From the NCBI RefSeq assembly GCF_030053775.1, contig NZ_CP125669.1, positions 1,793,962 through 1,857,961 on the forward strand: a stretch of 64,000 nucleotides of DNA, written 5' to 3'. This DNA is from Acinetobacter corruptisaponis (lineage in GTDB: Bacteria > Pseudomonadota > Gammaproteobacteria > Pseudomonadales > Moraxellaceae). Positions 1 to 8,880 of the stretch are shown here, in pieces. Position numbers and translations under genes: made by a program. The notes beneath the pieces were generated by a model that worked only from the letters and a program-made list of their open reading frames with translations, ran no database searches and was not told the DNA's origin. Within the stretch, counting starts at the first letter, position 1; each line of letters opens with the position of its first letter.

Positions 1-1364
1 GCTGGACTGACCAAATGGGTACGTCCACCATTGCCCTGACGACCTTCAAAGTTACGGTTTGAAGTCGATGCACAATGCTCACCTGGTTGCAACTTATCTG
101 CATTCATTGCCAAACACATAGAGCAACCTGGTTCACGCCATTCGAAACCTGCCTCCAAGAAAACCTGATCCAAACCTTCCTGTTCAGCCTGCTGTTTCAC
201 CAAACCAGAACCAGGAACAATCATCGCCTGTTTAATGCTTGAAGCGACTTTACGGCCTTTGACCACTTCCGCTGCCGCACGAATATCCTCAATACGTGAG
301 TTGGTGCATGAACCAATGAATACACGGTCTAACTGAATATCTTCCAATGCCTGACCAGCAATTAAGCCCATATATTGATAAGCACGGGTCCAGTCATTGC
401 GCTGCACATCGTCTTTTGCCTGTTCTAAAGTTGGCACTGCTTGTGAAACAGGAATTACCATTTCTGGTGAGGTTCCCCAAGATACTTGTGGCTCAATTTC
501 TGCGCCATTTAACACGACTACAGCATCAAATACTGCATCTTCATCAGAATGTAAGGTATTCCAATAAGCAACCGCCTGATCCCATTGCTCACCTTTCGGT
601 GCATAGTTACGGTCTTTCACGTACGCAATAGTTTTATCATCAACAGCTACCATGCCGACACGGGCACCCGCCTCAATGGCCATGTTACATACCGTCATAC
701 GCCCTTCGATTGACATATCACGGAACACCTGACCACCAAACTCGATTGCGTAGCCTGTACCACCAGCAGTACCAATTTTACCAATGATGGCTAACACCAC
801 ATCTTTTGAAGTTACGCCTTTACCTAATACGCCATCGACACGCACCAGCATATTCTTCGATTTTTTCTGTACCAAACATTGCGTTGCCAAGACATGCTCA
901 ACTTCGGATGTTCCAATACCGTGTGCCAAACAGCCAAAAGCACCATGTGTTGCAGTATGTGAATCACCACATACCACCGTCATGCCAGGCAATGTTAAAC
1001 CCTGCTCTGGGCCCACCACGTGCGCGATGCCCTGACGGATGTCATTGATGCCAAACTCAGTGATATTAAAGGTTTTACAGTTGTCATCCAAAGTCTGAAC
1101 CTGAATGCGGGAGGTATCATCCTCAATCCCAGCAATACCCTGTTCACGTTCCTTTTTCGAGGTTGGCACGTTATGGTCAGGGGTTGCAACGTTGGCACTT
1201 AAACGCCACGGCTGACGGTCAGCAAGTTGCAAGCCTTCAAATGCCTGTGGGCTGGTCACTTCATGTAATAAGTGACGATCAATGTAAATTAAGCTTGAAC
1301 CATCATCACGTTGCTTAACCAAATGGTCATCCCACAATTTGTCATATAATGTTTTGCCTGCCAT
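1..1364 (-). CDS. leuC: 3-isopropylmalate dehydratase large subunit, 3' end cut by window
   Basis: This aconitase-family enzyme isomerises 2-isopropylmalate to 3-isopropylmalate in leucine synthesis and works with LeuD. The minus-strand translation starts [18 protein letters not shown] and continues through the family motifs [13 protein letters not shown] and [11 protein letters not shown]. It also has the pair [11 protein letters not shown], so the three cysteines that bind the 4Fe-4S cluster are all inside the window. The reading frame leaves the window near the C-terminus, at [13 protein letters not shown] chose the ATG at 1364 because it gives the usual N-terminus and has GGAGAG upstream; in-frame ATGs at about 1379 and 1391 would add a short tail. 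An AT-rich stretch of about 200 bp upstream probably holds the promoter. No frame break was seen. Confidence 0.97.
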   Translation of the reverse strand, partial: MAGKTLYDKLWDDHLVKQRDDGSSLIYIDRHLLHEVTSPQAFEGLQLADRQPWRLSANVATPDHNVPTSKKEREQGIAGIEDDTSRIQVQTLDDNCKTFNITEFGINDIRQGIAHVVGPEQGLTLPGMTVVCGDSHTATHGAFGCLAHGIGTSEVEHVLATQCLVQKKSKNMLVRVDGVLGKGVTSKDVVLAIIGKIGTAGGTGYAIEFGGQVFRDMSIEGRMTVCNMAIEAGARVGMVAVDDKTIAYVKDRNYAPKGEQWDQAVAYWNTLHSDEDAVFDAVVVLNGAEIEPQVSWGTSPEMVIPVSQAVPTLEQAKDDVQRNDWTRAYQYMGLIAGQALEDIQLDRVFIGSCTNSRIEDIRAAAEVVKGRKVASSIKQAMIVPGSGLVKQQAEQEGLDQVFLEAGFEWREPGCSMCLAMNADKLQPGEHCASTSNRNFEGRQGNGGRTHLVSP

Positions 1365-1574
1365 GTCATCGCTCTCCATCGTGCTTGTCATAGGACTGAA
1401 TTAAATCTTGAGTTGATTATAGCAACCGTTTTACATAAATCTAATTTATCATTTTTATAAATTAAAAAACTTTTAGGAATAGATAAAACTATTTTAAAAA
1501 TCTAGCTATTAACTGCTTAAAAAGCCATTAAACAAGTTAACCAAATAGAAGAGGTTAACTTTAATCAGAATGAA

Positions 1575-2273
1575 TTATTCAACATATACATCAGAGAGTT
1601 TAAACTCTGGATAAACCTCTAACAATTTAAAGCAGTCATGGATGCCATGACAGTATTTACCCTTTAAATAAACCTCAGCATAGGAATGCTCAAATCTGAA
1701 TTTTCCATGTCTAAAATAGAAAATTCTTTTCAAAGCGATCGTATTTTGAGAGAAACCTATATCACGTAATAGTTCCTTATCAGCACGAACCAACCCCCAA
1801 AACAAAGGGATACATAACAATTGAATAATGAAATATAGGATCAAAAATAGCTTAGCTAAAAGCATGGCAAAAGTAATGGCAACTGGAGAACCTCCAAAAA
1901 GCAAACTAAGAGAGATGACTATGCTTAACCATATTAATATTGGCAAAATAACAGCTATGTCTAATAAAGCGTATTTGAATCCATACCCCATCCAAGCTGG
2001 AATATGAAGAATTGCTGTCTTTAAGTTTAATAATGCATCGATATGATGTCTTAAAGAAACATCATCATAAGCATAAGTCACAACACGAACACAACTTCCC
2101 TCTTCAAAAAATAACTCCTGAAAATTTCCCTGAAGAAGATATCCATTTATCTTGCAAGTAAACTTCTTACTCCGTACATAACGTGCACGATAACTCGTCA
2201 TATCCAGTCTTAAGTGACTTGGCTGGATTGATAAATCTTCAACAATCCCCTCTAAGGTTATAATATTTTCCAT
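1575..2273 (-). CDS. Hypothetical protein with two central membrane segments
   Basis: I do not recognise this 232-residue protein. Residues 1-95 look soluble and beta-rich. Two hydrophobic stretches at about residues 100-130 and 133-160 predict membrane helices, and a soluble tail of about 70 residues follows. The N-terminal region could be a small domain facing one side of the membrane, but nothing in it is diagnostic. It stands alone between leuC and the divergent DUF2061 gene, with about 200 bp of AT-rich DNA on its 3' side. The AT-rich composition relative to leuC hints at an accessory gene, which is inference only. The ORF is long and has a plausible ATG, so it is probably real. Confidence 0.6.
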   Translation of the reverse strand: MENIITLEGIVEDLSIQPSHLRLDMTSYRARYVRSKKFTCKINGYLLQGNFQELFFEEGSCVRVVTYAYDDVSLRHHIDALLNLKTAILHIPAWMGYGFKYALLDIAVILPILIWLSIVISLSLLFGGSPVAITFAMLLAKLFLILYFIIQLLCIPLFWGLVRADKELLRDIGFSQNTIALKRIFYFRHGKFRFEHSYAEVYLKGKYCHGIHDCFKLLEVYPEFKLSDVYVE

Positions 2274-2386
2274 ATAACTATTTTATTTACAAAAAATAAG
2301 CATCTTTATCCCCTACTTTTCATTTTATGTCAGCGATTGCTTTATTCAATGTGGTTTATCACAAATTTCTTTTTTACATTTCACTC

Positions 2387-2405
2387 GATAATGATTATTA
2401 TTTAC
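2387..2405 (+). promoter_or_regulatory. Candidate Fur box
   Basis: GATAATGATTATTATTTAC matches 15 of 19 positions of the classical Fur consensus (GATAATGATAATCATTATC), including the first nine in a row. It ends 28 bp before the DUF2061 start codon, where it would cover a promoter. Iron repression of the DUF2061 gene, and perhaps of the LysR gene behind it, is inferred. Confidence 0.45.
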
Positions 2406-2433
2406 AAATGTAAAAACTTCCAAGGAAATCCCC

Positions 2434-2649
2434 ATGACTCGAATTAAAAAATTTGTACACAACAATCGCCAAACTTTTAAAAAAACTTTAAGTTATTATG
2501 TTGTGCATATCAGTGTTGCCATGATGGTTGCCTATGTGATTACAGGAAACTTTTGGATCGCCGCAACCTTAAGTCTACTTGAGCCTACTGTTCAGGCATT
2601 TGCTTTTTTCTTTCATGAAAAAGTCTGGAATCACTTTGAAGTTAAATAA
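2434..2649 (+). CDS. DUF2061 small membrane protein
   Basis: This 71-residue protein matches DUF2061: a basic N-terminus, a KKTLSYYVVHISVAMM segment, a TGNFW turn and the closing FFFHEKVWNHF signature. Two hydrophobic helices (about residues 20-40 and 42-58) suggest an inner-membrane hairpin. The function of the family is not known. The start is supported by an AGGAAA ribosome binding site 8 bases before the ATG. It sits 41 bp before a LysR gene on the same strand, so the two may be cotranscribed. A candidate Fur box lies just upstream, which would make it iron responsive. Confidence 0.8.
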   Translation: MTRIKKFVHNNRQTFKKTLSYYVVHISVAMMVAYVITGNFWIAATLSLLEPTVQAFAFFFHEKVWNHFEVK

Positions 2650-2690
2650 CACACATTAAACGATTTTAAAATTTCCTTGGATCATCCGAT

Positions 2691-3554
2691 ATGAATCTTG
2701 CTGCTTTTGAAGCATTTGTCAAAGTAATGGAAACAGGTTCAATCTCGATTGCAGCAGAACAACTTTTTATTACCCAGCCTGCCGTCACTAAACGTATTCA
2801 TGGTCTGGAAGAATATTTTGGTGTCAAACTATTTGAATCTGCGGGACGGGGGATTCAGCCGACCCATGCGGCGCATTCCCTTTTACCCAAAGTGAGAACC
2901 TGGCTGAATGAGCTTGGGGAAATTCACCATACGCTGAGCCATGAACAATCACAGGTACAGGGCCGTTTAAAGATTGGTACCAGTCACCACATTGGCCTAC
3001 ACCACCTTGCTGAACCCCTAAAGCGTTTTGTGCAGCAATTTCCACAAGTGACTTTAGATGTGCATTTTGTTGATTCTGAACAGGCGCATGAGCAGGTTCT
3101 GGCAGGTGAACTGGAGCTGGCATTTTTAACCCTGCCTCCTGTTGGCGATGATCGTCTCAACTATGTCACCATCTGGAATGATCCTCTGGTTTTTGTAACC
3201 TCCCCTTTTCATCCCTTAGCCCAGCAAACAGAACTGAGTCTGGAAAACCTGATTGCCTATCCAAGCCTGCTTCCCGCCTCACATACCTATACCAGCCAGA
3301 TCACACTGGCGGAATTTGAAAAGAAAGGGCTAAAACCGAAAATCACCATGAGCAACAATCCCTTGGAATCCATACGAATGTTGGTCTCAATTGGTTTGGG
3401 TTGGTCAGTATTACCAAAAACCTTGCTCAATCAGGATTTAAAACAACTGGATTTAAAACTGAATATGAACCGTCAACTGGGCATGGTCTGGCATCCTGCA
3501 CGTATCCAGTCCAAGGCTGCCCAGGAACTGATCAACATGATGCTGTTTGTTTAA
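2691..3554 (+). CDS. LysR-family transcriptional regulator
   Basis: This 287-residue protein has the normal LysR size. The N-terminal winged helix-turn-helix includes SISIAAEQLFITQPAVTKRI and a conserved GVKLFE wing. A periplasmic-binding-like effector domain runs from about residue 90, and LVSIGLGWSVLPKTLL is a typical LysR C-terminal signature. The effector and target are unknown. LysR proteins often control a divergent neighbour, but here the upstream gene (DUF2061) lies on the same strand and the downstream gene is convergent with a 3-bp gap, so context gives no clear target. Confidence 0.9.
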   Translation: MNLAAFEAFVKVMETGSISIAAEQLFITQPAVTKRIHGLEEYFGVKLFESAGRGIQPTHAAHSLLPKVRTWLNELGEIHHTLSHEQSQVQGRLKIGTSHHIGLHHLAEPLKRFVQQFPQVTLDVHFVDSEQAHEQVLAGELELAFLTLPPVGDDRLNYVTIWNDPLVFVTSPFHPLAQQTELSLENLIAYPSLLPASHTYTSQITLAEFEKKGLKPKITMSNNPLESIRMLVSIGLGWSVLPKTLLNQDLKQLDLKLNMNRQLGMVWHPARIQSKAAQELINMMLFV

Positions 3555-3557
3555 ACT

Positions 3558-4316
3558 TCAATCCCCGCCACAGCTACTGCAACTACTGCCACAACTACTA
3601 GAGGAGGATGCGGACTGATCCTGTAAATATTTGGCGTAGCCCTTGGTCATTTGCTCCAATTCAAAATACTGCCCATTATTCCAGTTTAACGCCTGATCAA
3701 TGGCAAATAGTCTCGGCATCTGTGTGGTATTTCTTGGGTGGTCACCATGCAACATACAGCTATAACGCCAAGCCTCAAAGAGTTGCCTGTCTTGTTCTTC
3801 CGCTTTTATATTTTGATCATAAGGCTGATGGTTTAGCGTTCTCCCAAGCGTCTGCTGGCAGAGCTGCTGATATTGCTGTGGAAATTCCAGCATGACATGC
3901 CATAGGGCATCAACCGCATGTGAGGGCATCGCATAGGCTTGTTGTTGCATGGCATGAAGTGCCAAATAATCCTTAAAACCCAGTTCGATCAAGCGCCGTT
4001 GCTTTAGACCCAGTTCAGGATATTGATTTCGGAATTGATTCCAGAAAATTGCATCAATTTTTAGCTCATCTATTTTCTGCAATTTTTTACGGCGGGTTCG
4101 GGCAATCAGGGCATTATTACCCACAATAATGGTCCAGATAAAAGGGATAAGCACCCATCCAGTAAAGAACTGTTGTTGCCATGCATACATCAACAGCAAC
4201 ATAATGAGGGGTAACAAGATCCAGCGTATTTTTATATGAGGTTGATGACGTTTTAACTGGATGAGTGCATCAACTGTGGTGGAAGTATTTTCTTCCCGAT
4301 TTATTTTTATTTTCAT
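3558..4316 (-). CDS. Membrane-anchored GRDP-like protein with Ser/Cys tail
   Basis: Two hydrophobic segments (about residues 32-46 and 48-67) precede a soluble domain. The soluble part contains VDALWHVMLEFPQQYQQLC, followed by a histidine-containing LNHQPYD. This resembles the D-x-x-W-H, tyrosine and cysteine pattern of glycine-rich domain-containing (GRDP-like) proteins, though at this distance the match is tentative. The last 16 residues are almost only Ser, Cys and Gly (SASSSSSCGSSCSSCGGD), a possible metal-binding or disulfide-rich tail. It converges with the LysR gene and has its own promoter region upstream. The function is unknown. Confidence 0.55.
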   Translation of the reverse strand: MKIKINREENTSTTVDALIQLKRHQPHIKIRWILLPLIMLLLMYAWQQQFFTGWVLIPFIWTIIVGNNALIARTRRKKLQKIDELKIDAIFWNQFRNQYPELGLKQRRLIELGFKDYLALHAMQQQAYAMPSHAVDALWHVMLEFPQQYQQLCQQTLGRTLNHQPYDQNIKAEEQDRQLFEAWRYSCMLHGDHPRNTTQMPRLFAIDQALNWNNGQYFELEQMTKGYAKYLQDQSASSSSSCGSSCSSCGGD

Positions 4317-4372
4317 GCTTAAATCTTAAGAAGAAAAGATGACAATTCTATGACAGCAAATCAGAATTAAGA

Positions 4373-4398
4373 GGCCTTTCTCCATAAGGAGAGAGGCC
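4373..4398 (-). terminator. Hairpin, likely terminator of the DUF2789 gene
   Basis: GGCCTTTCTCC and GGAGAGAGGCC form an 11-bp stem with one mismatch and a 4-base loop, just downstream of the DUF2789 stop on the minus strand. The following T-tract is poor, so termination may be inefficient. Confidence 0.5.
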
Positions 4399-4409
4399 GT
4401 CCTGATACG

Positions 4410-4652
4410 TTATTTAGTGGCATCTTCATGCAGGGATTCATTCAATTGATCCACGATAATGGCCCATTCCCCATCTGACTTGATTTTCTCTGCCAAAAAT
4501 TGACGCTGTGCCTCTGACCAATACACTGCATCTACAATATTGATATTGGCCTCAAGTTGGTGACTGTCAATAAACTGTGCAATTGCCGCTTCGCCTGAAT
4601 CTAGGCCAAGCTGTTCAAATAAGTTGGTCATTCTTGGTCTAACGTTATTCAT
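4410..4652 (-). CDS. DUF2789 family protein
   Basis: This 80-residue acidic soluble protein matches DUF2789: NLFEQLGLDSGEAAIAQFI, then a DAVYWSEAQRQFLAEKI block and a final WAIIVDQLNESL. The family is common in Acinetobacter and Pseudomonas and has no known role. The ATG is followed by a second possible start at MTNLFEQ, seven codons in, where homologues often begin. It stands alone, with a hairpin behind it and about 80 bp separating it from the HAD gene upstream. Confidence 0.8.
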   Translation of the reverse strand: MNNVRPRMTNLFEQLGLDSGEAAIAQFIDSHQLEANINIVDAVYWSEAQRQFLAEKIKSDGEWAIIVDQLNESLHEDATK

Positions 4653-4729
4653 GACTTATTTTCCTTTTATTTCATCTTGTTAAGAATTCAACATAGCATG
4701 TTTACTGGAAAATTAAAGTCAACAATGTC

Positions 4730-5380
4730 CTAAATTGACCAGTCCTGAATTTCCCAGCCCTGTTCCTGTGCCAGCTTCTCCAAACGGTCATCTGGATTGA
4801 CTGCAATGGCATGGGTGGCATATTCAAGTAGGAAACGGTCATTAATCGAGTCTGAATAGGCCCACGATTCCTCAACTATCCGACCATCTAACCATTGGTC
4901 CAGACGTGCCAGCTTGCCTTTCTGGTAGCATGGCAAGCCTGTTACTTTACCCGTATATTTACCCTCAAGCACCTCAGCATTGGTTGCAATAATTTCAGTA
5001 ATGCCAAATTCACGGAAAATTGGTGCGGTAATAAAATCACTGGTTGCGGTAATCCCGACAATGGCATGTCCCAAATCCTGATGTTTCCTGATGGCCTCAA
5101 AACCTTTAGGGCGCATTTGTGGACGAATCACCTTTTGCATAAACAACTGATGCAGCTCAGTTAAATAGGCATTGTCATGTTGAGTCAGAAATTCAAATAC
5201 AAATTCATTATAGGCAATCGGATCGAGTTGTCCCGCCTTATAGTCTTCATAAAACTTGTCATTCATTTGACGATGATGAACTGGATCAACCAAGGCCTCA
5301 TTGACCAGAAACTCCCCCCATGAATGGTCAGAGTCGGTATTTAACAGGGTATGATCTAAATCAAACAAAGCCAATTTCAT
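4730..5380 (-). CDS. HAD-IB family phosphatase (SerB-like)
   Basis: This cytosolic HAD-superfamily phosphatase carries motif I in MKLALFDLDHTLL (nucleophile and acid aspartates), motif II in GITATSDF, and a C-terminal SDSINDRFLLEYA that supplies the metal-binding aspartates. The helical cap between motifs I and II fits subclass IB, the phosphoserine and histidinol phosphatase type. I chose the ATG at 5380 because homologues start MKLALFD; an ATG at 5392 would add MSIY. It is divergent from rppH-ptsP. The same gene neighbours rppH and ptsP in Pseudomonas, where I recall it being described as a histidinol-phosphate phosphatase. That substrate is plausible here but not proven. Confidence 0.85.
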   Translation of the reverse strand: MKLALFDLDHTLLNTDSDHSWGEFLVNEALVDPVHHRQMNDKFYEDYKAGQLDPIAYNEFVFEFLTQHDNAYLTELHQLFMQKVIRPQMRPKGFEAIRKHQDLGHAIVGITATSDFITAPIFREFGITEIIATNAEVLEGKYTGKVTGLPCYQKGKLARLDQWLDGRIVEESWAYSDSINDRFLLEYATHAIAVNPDDRLEKLAQEQGWEIQDWSI

Positions 5381-5562
5381 ATAAATACTCATTTAAATGC
5401 AAATTAAAGAAAAAAAACGTAAATCTATTTCCGTAAGTCACTAAAAATTCGTTAAGATCATAGCAATTTAAACATTTTACTTTGACCTTTTTCGAGTTGG
5501 ACGTGAAGAGTGACTGTCCCCGAGATCAAAGTCAACGATATAGACAAAATTTAGGTAGCCAA

Positions 5563-6039
5563 ATGATCGACTCAGAAGGTTTCCGACCCAACGTCGGGAT
5601 CATTTTGGCAAACGATGATGGACAAGTCTTATGGGCAAAGCGCATTGGTCACAATGCCTGGCAATTTCCACAAGGAGGTATCCAGTTTGGAGAAACCCCT
5701 GAACAGGCACTTTATCGTGAACTGAGAGAAGAAGTCGGCTTATTGCCCGAACACGTCCAGATTATAGCGCAAACTAAAGGTTGGCTGCGTTATCGTTTGC
5801 CACATCGGTACATTCGGTCAGATTCAGACCCCGTATGTATTGGACAAAAGCAAAAATGGTTTTTACTGAGGTTGACGGCATCGCCGCACCATATTCAGCT
5901 AAACCTGTCAGACCCACCCGAATTTGATCAATGGCAATGGGTGAGTTACTGGTATCCATTGGGTCAGGTGGTCAACTTCAAGCGTGATGTTTACCGCAAG
6001 GCCATGATGGAGTTGTGTTTACAGTTACCTCAGCGTTAA
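5563..6039 (+). CDS. rppH: RNA 5' pyrophosphohydrolase RppH (Nudix)
   Basis: RppH removes pyrophosphate from the 5' end of triphosphorylated mRNAs and so triggers 5'-end-dependent decay by RNase E, which is also encoded in this window. The translation starts [17 protein letters not shown] and carries a complete Nudix box, [13 protein letters not shown] followed by REEVGL. Its length of 158 residues is normal. The frame is open upstream to 5482, but the ATG at 5563 gives the family N-terminus and has TTAGG eight bases before it. ptsP follows 94 bp downstream on the same strand, the usual gammaproteobacterial pairing. Confidence 0.95.
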   Translation: MIDSEGFRPNVGIILANDDGQVLWAKRIGHNAWQFPQGGIQFGETPEQALYRELREEVGLLPEHVQIIAQTKGWLRYRLPHRYIRSDSDPVCIGQKQKWFLLRLTASPHHIQLNLSDPPEFDQWQWVSYWYPLGQVVNFKRDVYRKAMMELCLQLPQR

Positions 6040-6133
6040 TTGTCGCAAAATCATCATATTAAGCAATGATTTTTAACGATATAGCTGTTATAAATAGGCA
6101 TATAACAATTTAATAAACTGGAGCAGGCACCTC

Positions 6134-8428
6134 ATGTCAAACATGCAACTCGACACGCTCAGACGCATTGTGCAGGAAATCAATGCGTCCGTCAGTTTGC
6201 ATGATTCCCTCGACATTATGGTCAACCATGTGGCCGAGGCCATGCATGTCGATGTCTGCTCGATTTATTTGCTGGATGAACGCAACAAGCGTTATGTGCT
6301 GATGGCCTCCAAGGGCCTAAAGCCTGAGGCGGTTGGACACGTTTCCTTAAGCGTGGGTGAAGGTCTGGTAGGCCTGGTTGGAAAACGTGAGGAAATTGTC
6401 AACCTCGACAATGCTCCAAAACACGAACGTTTTGCCTATTTACCCGAAACAGGGGAAGAGTTGTTTAACTCATTCCTCGGTGTACCTGTCATGTACCGTC
6501 GTAAGGTCATGGGCGTTCTGGTGGTTCAGAACAAGGAGTCCCAGGACTTTAGCGAGGCGGCTGAATCATTCCTTGTCACACTGTGCGCACAGCTTTCTGG
6601 CGTCATCGCCCATGCCCATGCAGTCGGAAATATTGATGTTTTCCGCAAACCGAATAGTGGTTCCACCTACAAGACCTTTCAGGGAGTTTCTGGCGCAGGC
6701 GGTATTGCATTGGGTCGGGCGATTGTGCTCTATCCGCCCGCCGACCTAACCGCAATTCCAGACCGTGAAGCTGAGGACATCAGTGACGAGCTGGCATTGC
6801 TTGATCAGGCCATTGCCTCTGTTCGTAAGGAAATCCAGTCTCTGGATGAAAAAATGCAGGATTCCCTCATGTCAGAGGAACGCGCCTTATTCAGCGTGTT
6901 CCTGCGCATGCTGGATGAAAATGCATTACCTAGTGAAATCAAGGACCATATCCGAACAGGTAGCTGGGCTCAGGGTGCTGTGCGCAAAGTCATTGACAAG
7001 CATGTGGCGCTGTTTGCGCAAATGGAGGACGACTACTTGCGGGAACGGGTTTCTGACCTCAAGGATTTGGGACGGCGCATTTTAGCCTGCCTACAGGAAG
7101 CGGATTCAAGCCATCGTGAACTCAGCCCTGACAGTATCTTGATTGGTGAAGAGATCAGCACTGCGGCACTGGTTGAACTGCCTGTCGATAATATTGCGGC
7201 AATTGTGACCTCTGAAGGTGCCGCCAATTCACATATGGTGATTGTGGCACGTGCCTTGGGGATTCCAACCGTTGTTGGTGTCACCGAATTGCCAATCAAC
7301 ACATTGGATGACATTGAGATGATTGTCGATGCCTATCAGGGGCGTGTCTTTGTCAATCCGCCACGCCGCTTACGTCAGCGTTATAAGGAAGTCCAGAAAG
7401 AAGAAGAACAGATCGCCAAAGATTTGAAGCAATACGAAACACGGGATGCCATTACTCCTGACGGGGTGGAAATTCCATTGTTCGTCAATACAGGTTTAAT
7501 GATTGATGTGGTGCGTGGCGTTCAACGGGGTGCCAAGGGCGTGGGGCTGTACCGCAGTGAAATTCCATTCATGCTGCGTGAGCGCTTCCCAGGTGAGGAA
7601 GAGCAGCGTGCGATTTACCGTCAACAGCTCAGCCATTTTGCCAACAAGCCTGTGATTATGCGGACGCTAGATATTGGTGCGGACAAAGACCTACCCTACT
7701 TTAGCATTGAAGAGGAAAACTCGGCACTGGGCTGGCGTGGCCTGCGCTTTACCCTTGACCATCCAGAGATCTTTTCCGCACAGATTCGCGCCATGCTCAA
7801 GGCCAGCATCGGCTTGAATAACCTACATATCCTGCTGCCGATGGTCACCAGTGTCAGCGAGGTGGAGGAAGTCCTCTATTTATTGGAACGTGACTGGATT
7901 GCGGTTCAGGAAGAGGAACAGGTGAAGATCACCAAACCTAAAATCGGCATCATGGTTGAGGTTCCAAGTGTCCTGTTCCAGATTGATGAATTTGCAGAGT
8001 TGGTGGACTTTTTCTCTGTGGGTTCCAACGACCTGACCCAATACCTGCTTGCGGTTGACCGTAACAACCCGCATGTTGCCAATGTCTATTCACATTTTCA
8101 TCCGTCTGTGCTGCGGGCTTTGCAAAACCTTGTTCAAGCCTGCCATCAGCACCAGAAGCCGATCAGTGTGTGTGGAGAAATGGCGGGTGACCCTCTGACC
8201 GCCATCCTGCTCATGGCAATGGGGTTCAATACACTTTCCATGAGTTCAAGCAACATCCTGCGGGTGAGAAAGGCAATTTGCCATGTCCCAATGGCAGATG
8301 CAAAACAGCTACTGGACAATGTCCTGCAAATGAATAACCCACTGGTCATTAAAAGCTGGCTTGAACACTACTTTAAAACCCACGGCTTGGCCGATATGGT
8401 AAAATCCAATCGTTTGGTCAGTGCCTAG
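6134..8428 (+). CDS. ptsP: Phosphoenolpyruvate-protein phosphotransferase PtsP (EI-Ntr)
   Basis: PtsP is the first enzyme of the nitrogen PTS and passes phosphate from PEP to NPr. Its domains run in the normal order. A GAF sensor domain covers about residues 1-160, and the EI N-terminal domain follows to about 300. The phosphohistidine domain has the active histidine in SEGAANSHMVIVARALG, and the C-terminal PEP-binding barrel contains SVGSNDLTQYLLAVDRNNP and SVCGEMAGDP. The length of 764 residues is typical. The ATG at 6134 has GGAGCAGG upstream. A strong terminator follows the stop. Confidence 0.96.
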   Translation: MSNMQLDTLRRIVQEINASVSLHDSLDIMVNHVAEAMHVDVCSIYLLDERNKRYVLMASKGLKPEAVGHVSLSVGEGLVGLVGKREEIVNLDNAPKHERFAYLPETGEELFNSFLGVPVMYRRKVMGVLVVQNKESQDFSEAAESFLVTLCAQLSGVIAHAHAVGNIDVFRKPNSGSTYKTFQGVSGAGGIALGRAIVLYPPADLTAIPDREAEDISDELALLDQAIASVRKEIQSLDEKMQDSLMSEERALFSVFLRMLDENALPSEIKDHIRTGSWAQGAVRKVIDKHVALFAQMEDDYLRERVSDLKDLGRRILACLQEADSSHRELSPDSILIGEEISTAALVELPVDNIAAIVTSEGAANSHMVIVARALGIPTVVGVTELPINTLDDIEMIVDAYQGRVFVNPPRRLRQRYKEVQKEEEQIAKDLKQYETRDAITPDGVEIPLFVNTGLMIDVVRGVQRGAKGVGLYRSEIPFMLRERFPGEEEQRAIYRQQLSHFANKPVIMRTLDIGADKDLPYFSIEEENSALGWRGLRFTLDHPEIFSAQIRAMLKASIGLNNLHILLPMVTSVSEVEEVLYLLERDWIAVQEEEQVKITKPKIGIMVEVPSVLFQIDEFAELVDFFSVGSNDLTQYLLAVDRNNPHVANVYSHFHPSVLRALQNLVQACHQHQKPISVCGEMAGDPLTAILLMAMGFNTLSMSSSNILRVRKAICHVPMADAKQLLDNVLQMNNPLVIKSWLEHYFKTHGLADMVKSNRLVSA

Positions 8429-8439
8429 AAAATAGCTAG

Positions 8440-8463
8440 GGCATCCTTTCAAGGATGCCTTTA
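8440..8463 (+). terminator. Rho-independent terminator after ptsP
   Basis: GGCATCCT and AGGATGCC form an 8-bp stem around TTCA, followed by TTTA. It lies 12 bp after the ptsP stop. Confidence 0.85.
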
Positions 8464-8880
8464 CATAACTGCAACAGGTGAAAAATGTCCTATTTTTTAC
8501 ATATGAACATACAAGCTGATTTGAGGTTGATTATACAACTGCCCTTAACGAACCATTCAATTCCTTTTAATTGGTTATTTTAATGGGACTTTTTTCAAAT
8601 TTTAACAATTTATAGCTCAACAATTCTCATTGCCACATTTAATATTTATACAGCTTTTATCAAATAAAACATTTACGGCATCAGCTTTAATCCATTGGAA
8701 AAAAAGCTTTCATCAACCTAAAGTAAAAACACAAAGGATGTTCAATCATCATTGCAAATCCCGTACAGGCATCTGAATTTTGATACCCAGTTTGCACATG
8801 AGCTGATTCAAGCATCTATCTTTTAGAACGGTCAAATGGTCGAGATGAGTTTACACAGGTCATCTTGATGGAGAACAAAC
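8464..8880 (+). other. Intergenic region upstream of katA
   Basis: About 415 bp hold no convincing gene. This region should carry the katA promoter. The region is AT-rich up to about 8750 and more balanced after that. A ribosome binding site (GGAG, 8 bases before the ATG) stands at its end. I could not place an OxyR site by eye. Confidence 0.5.
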
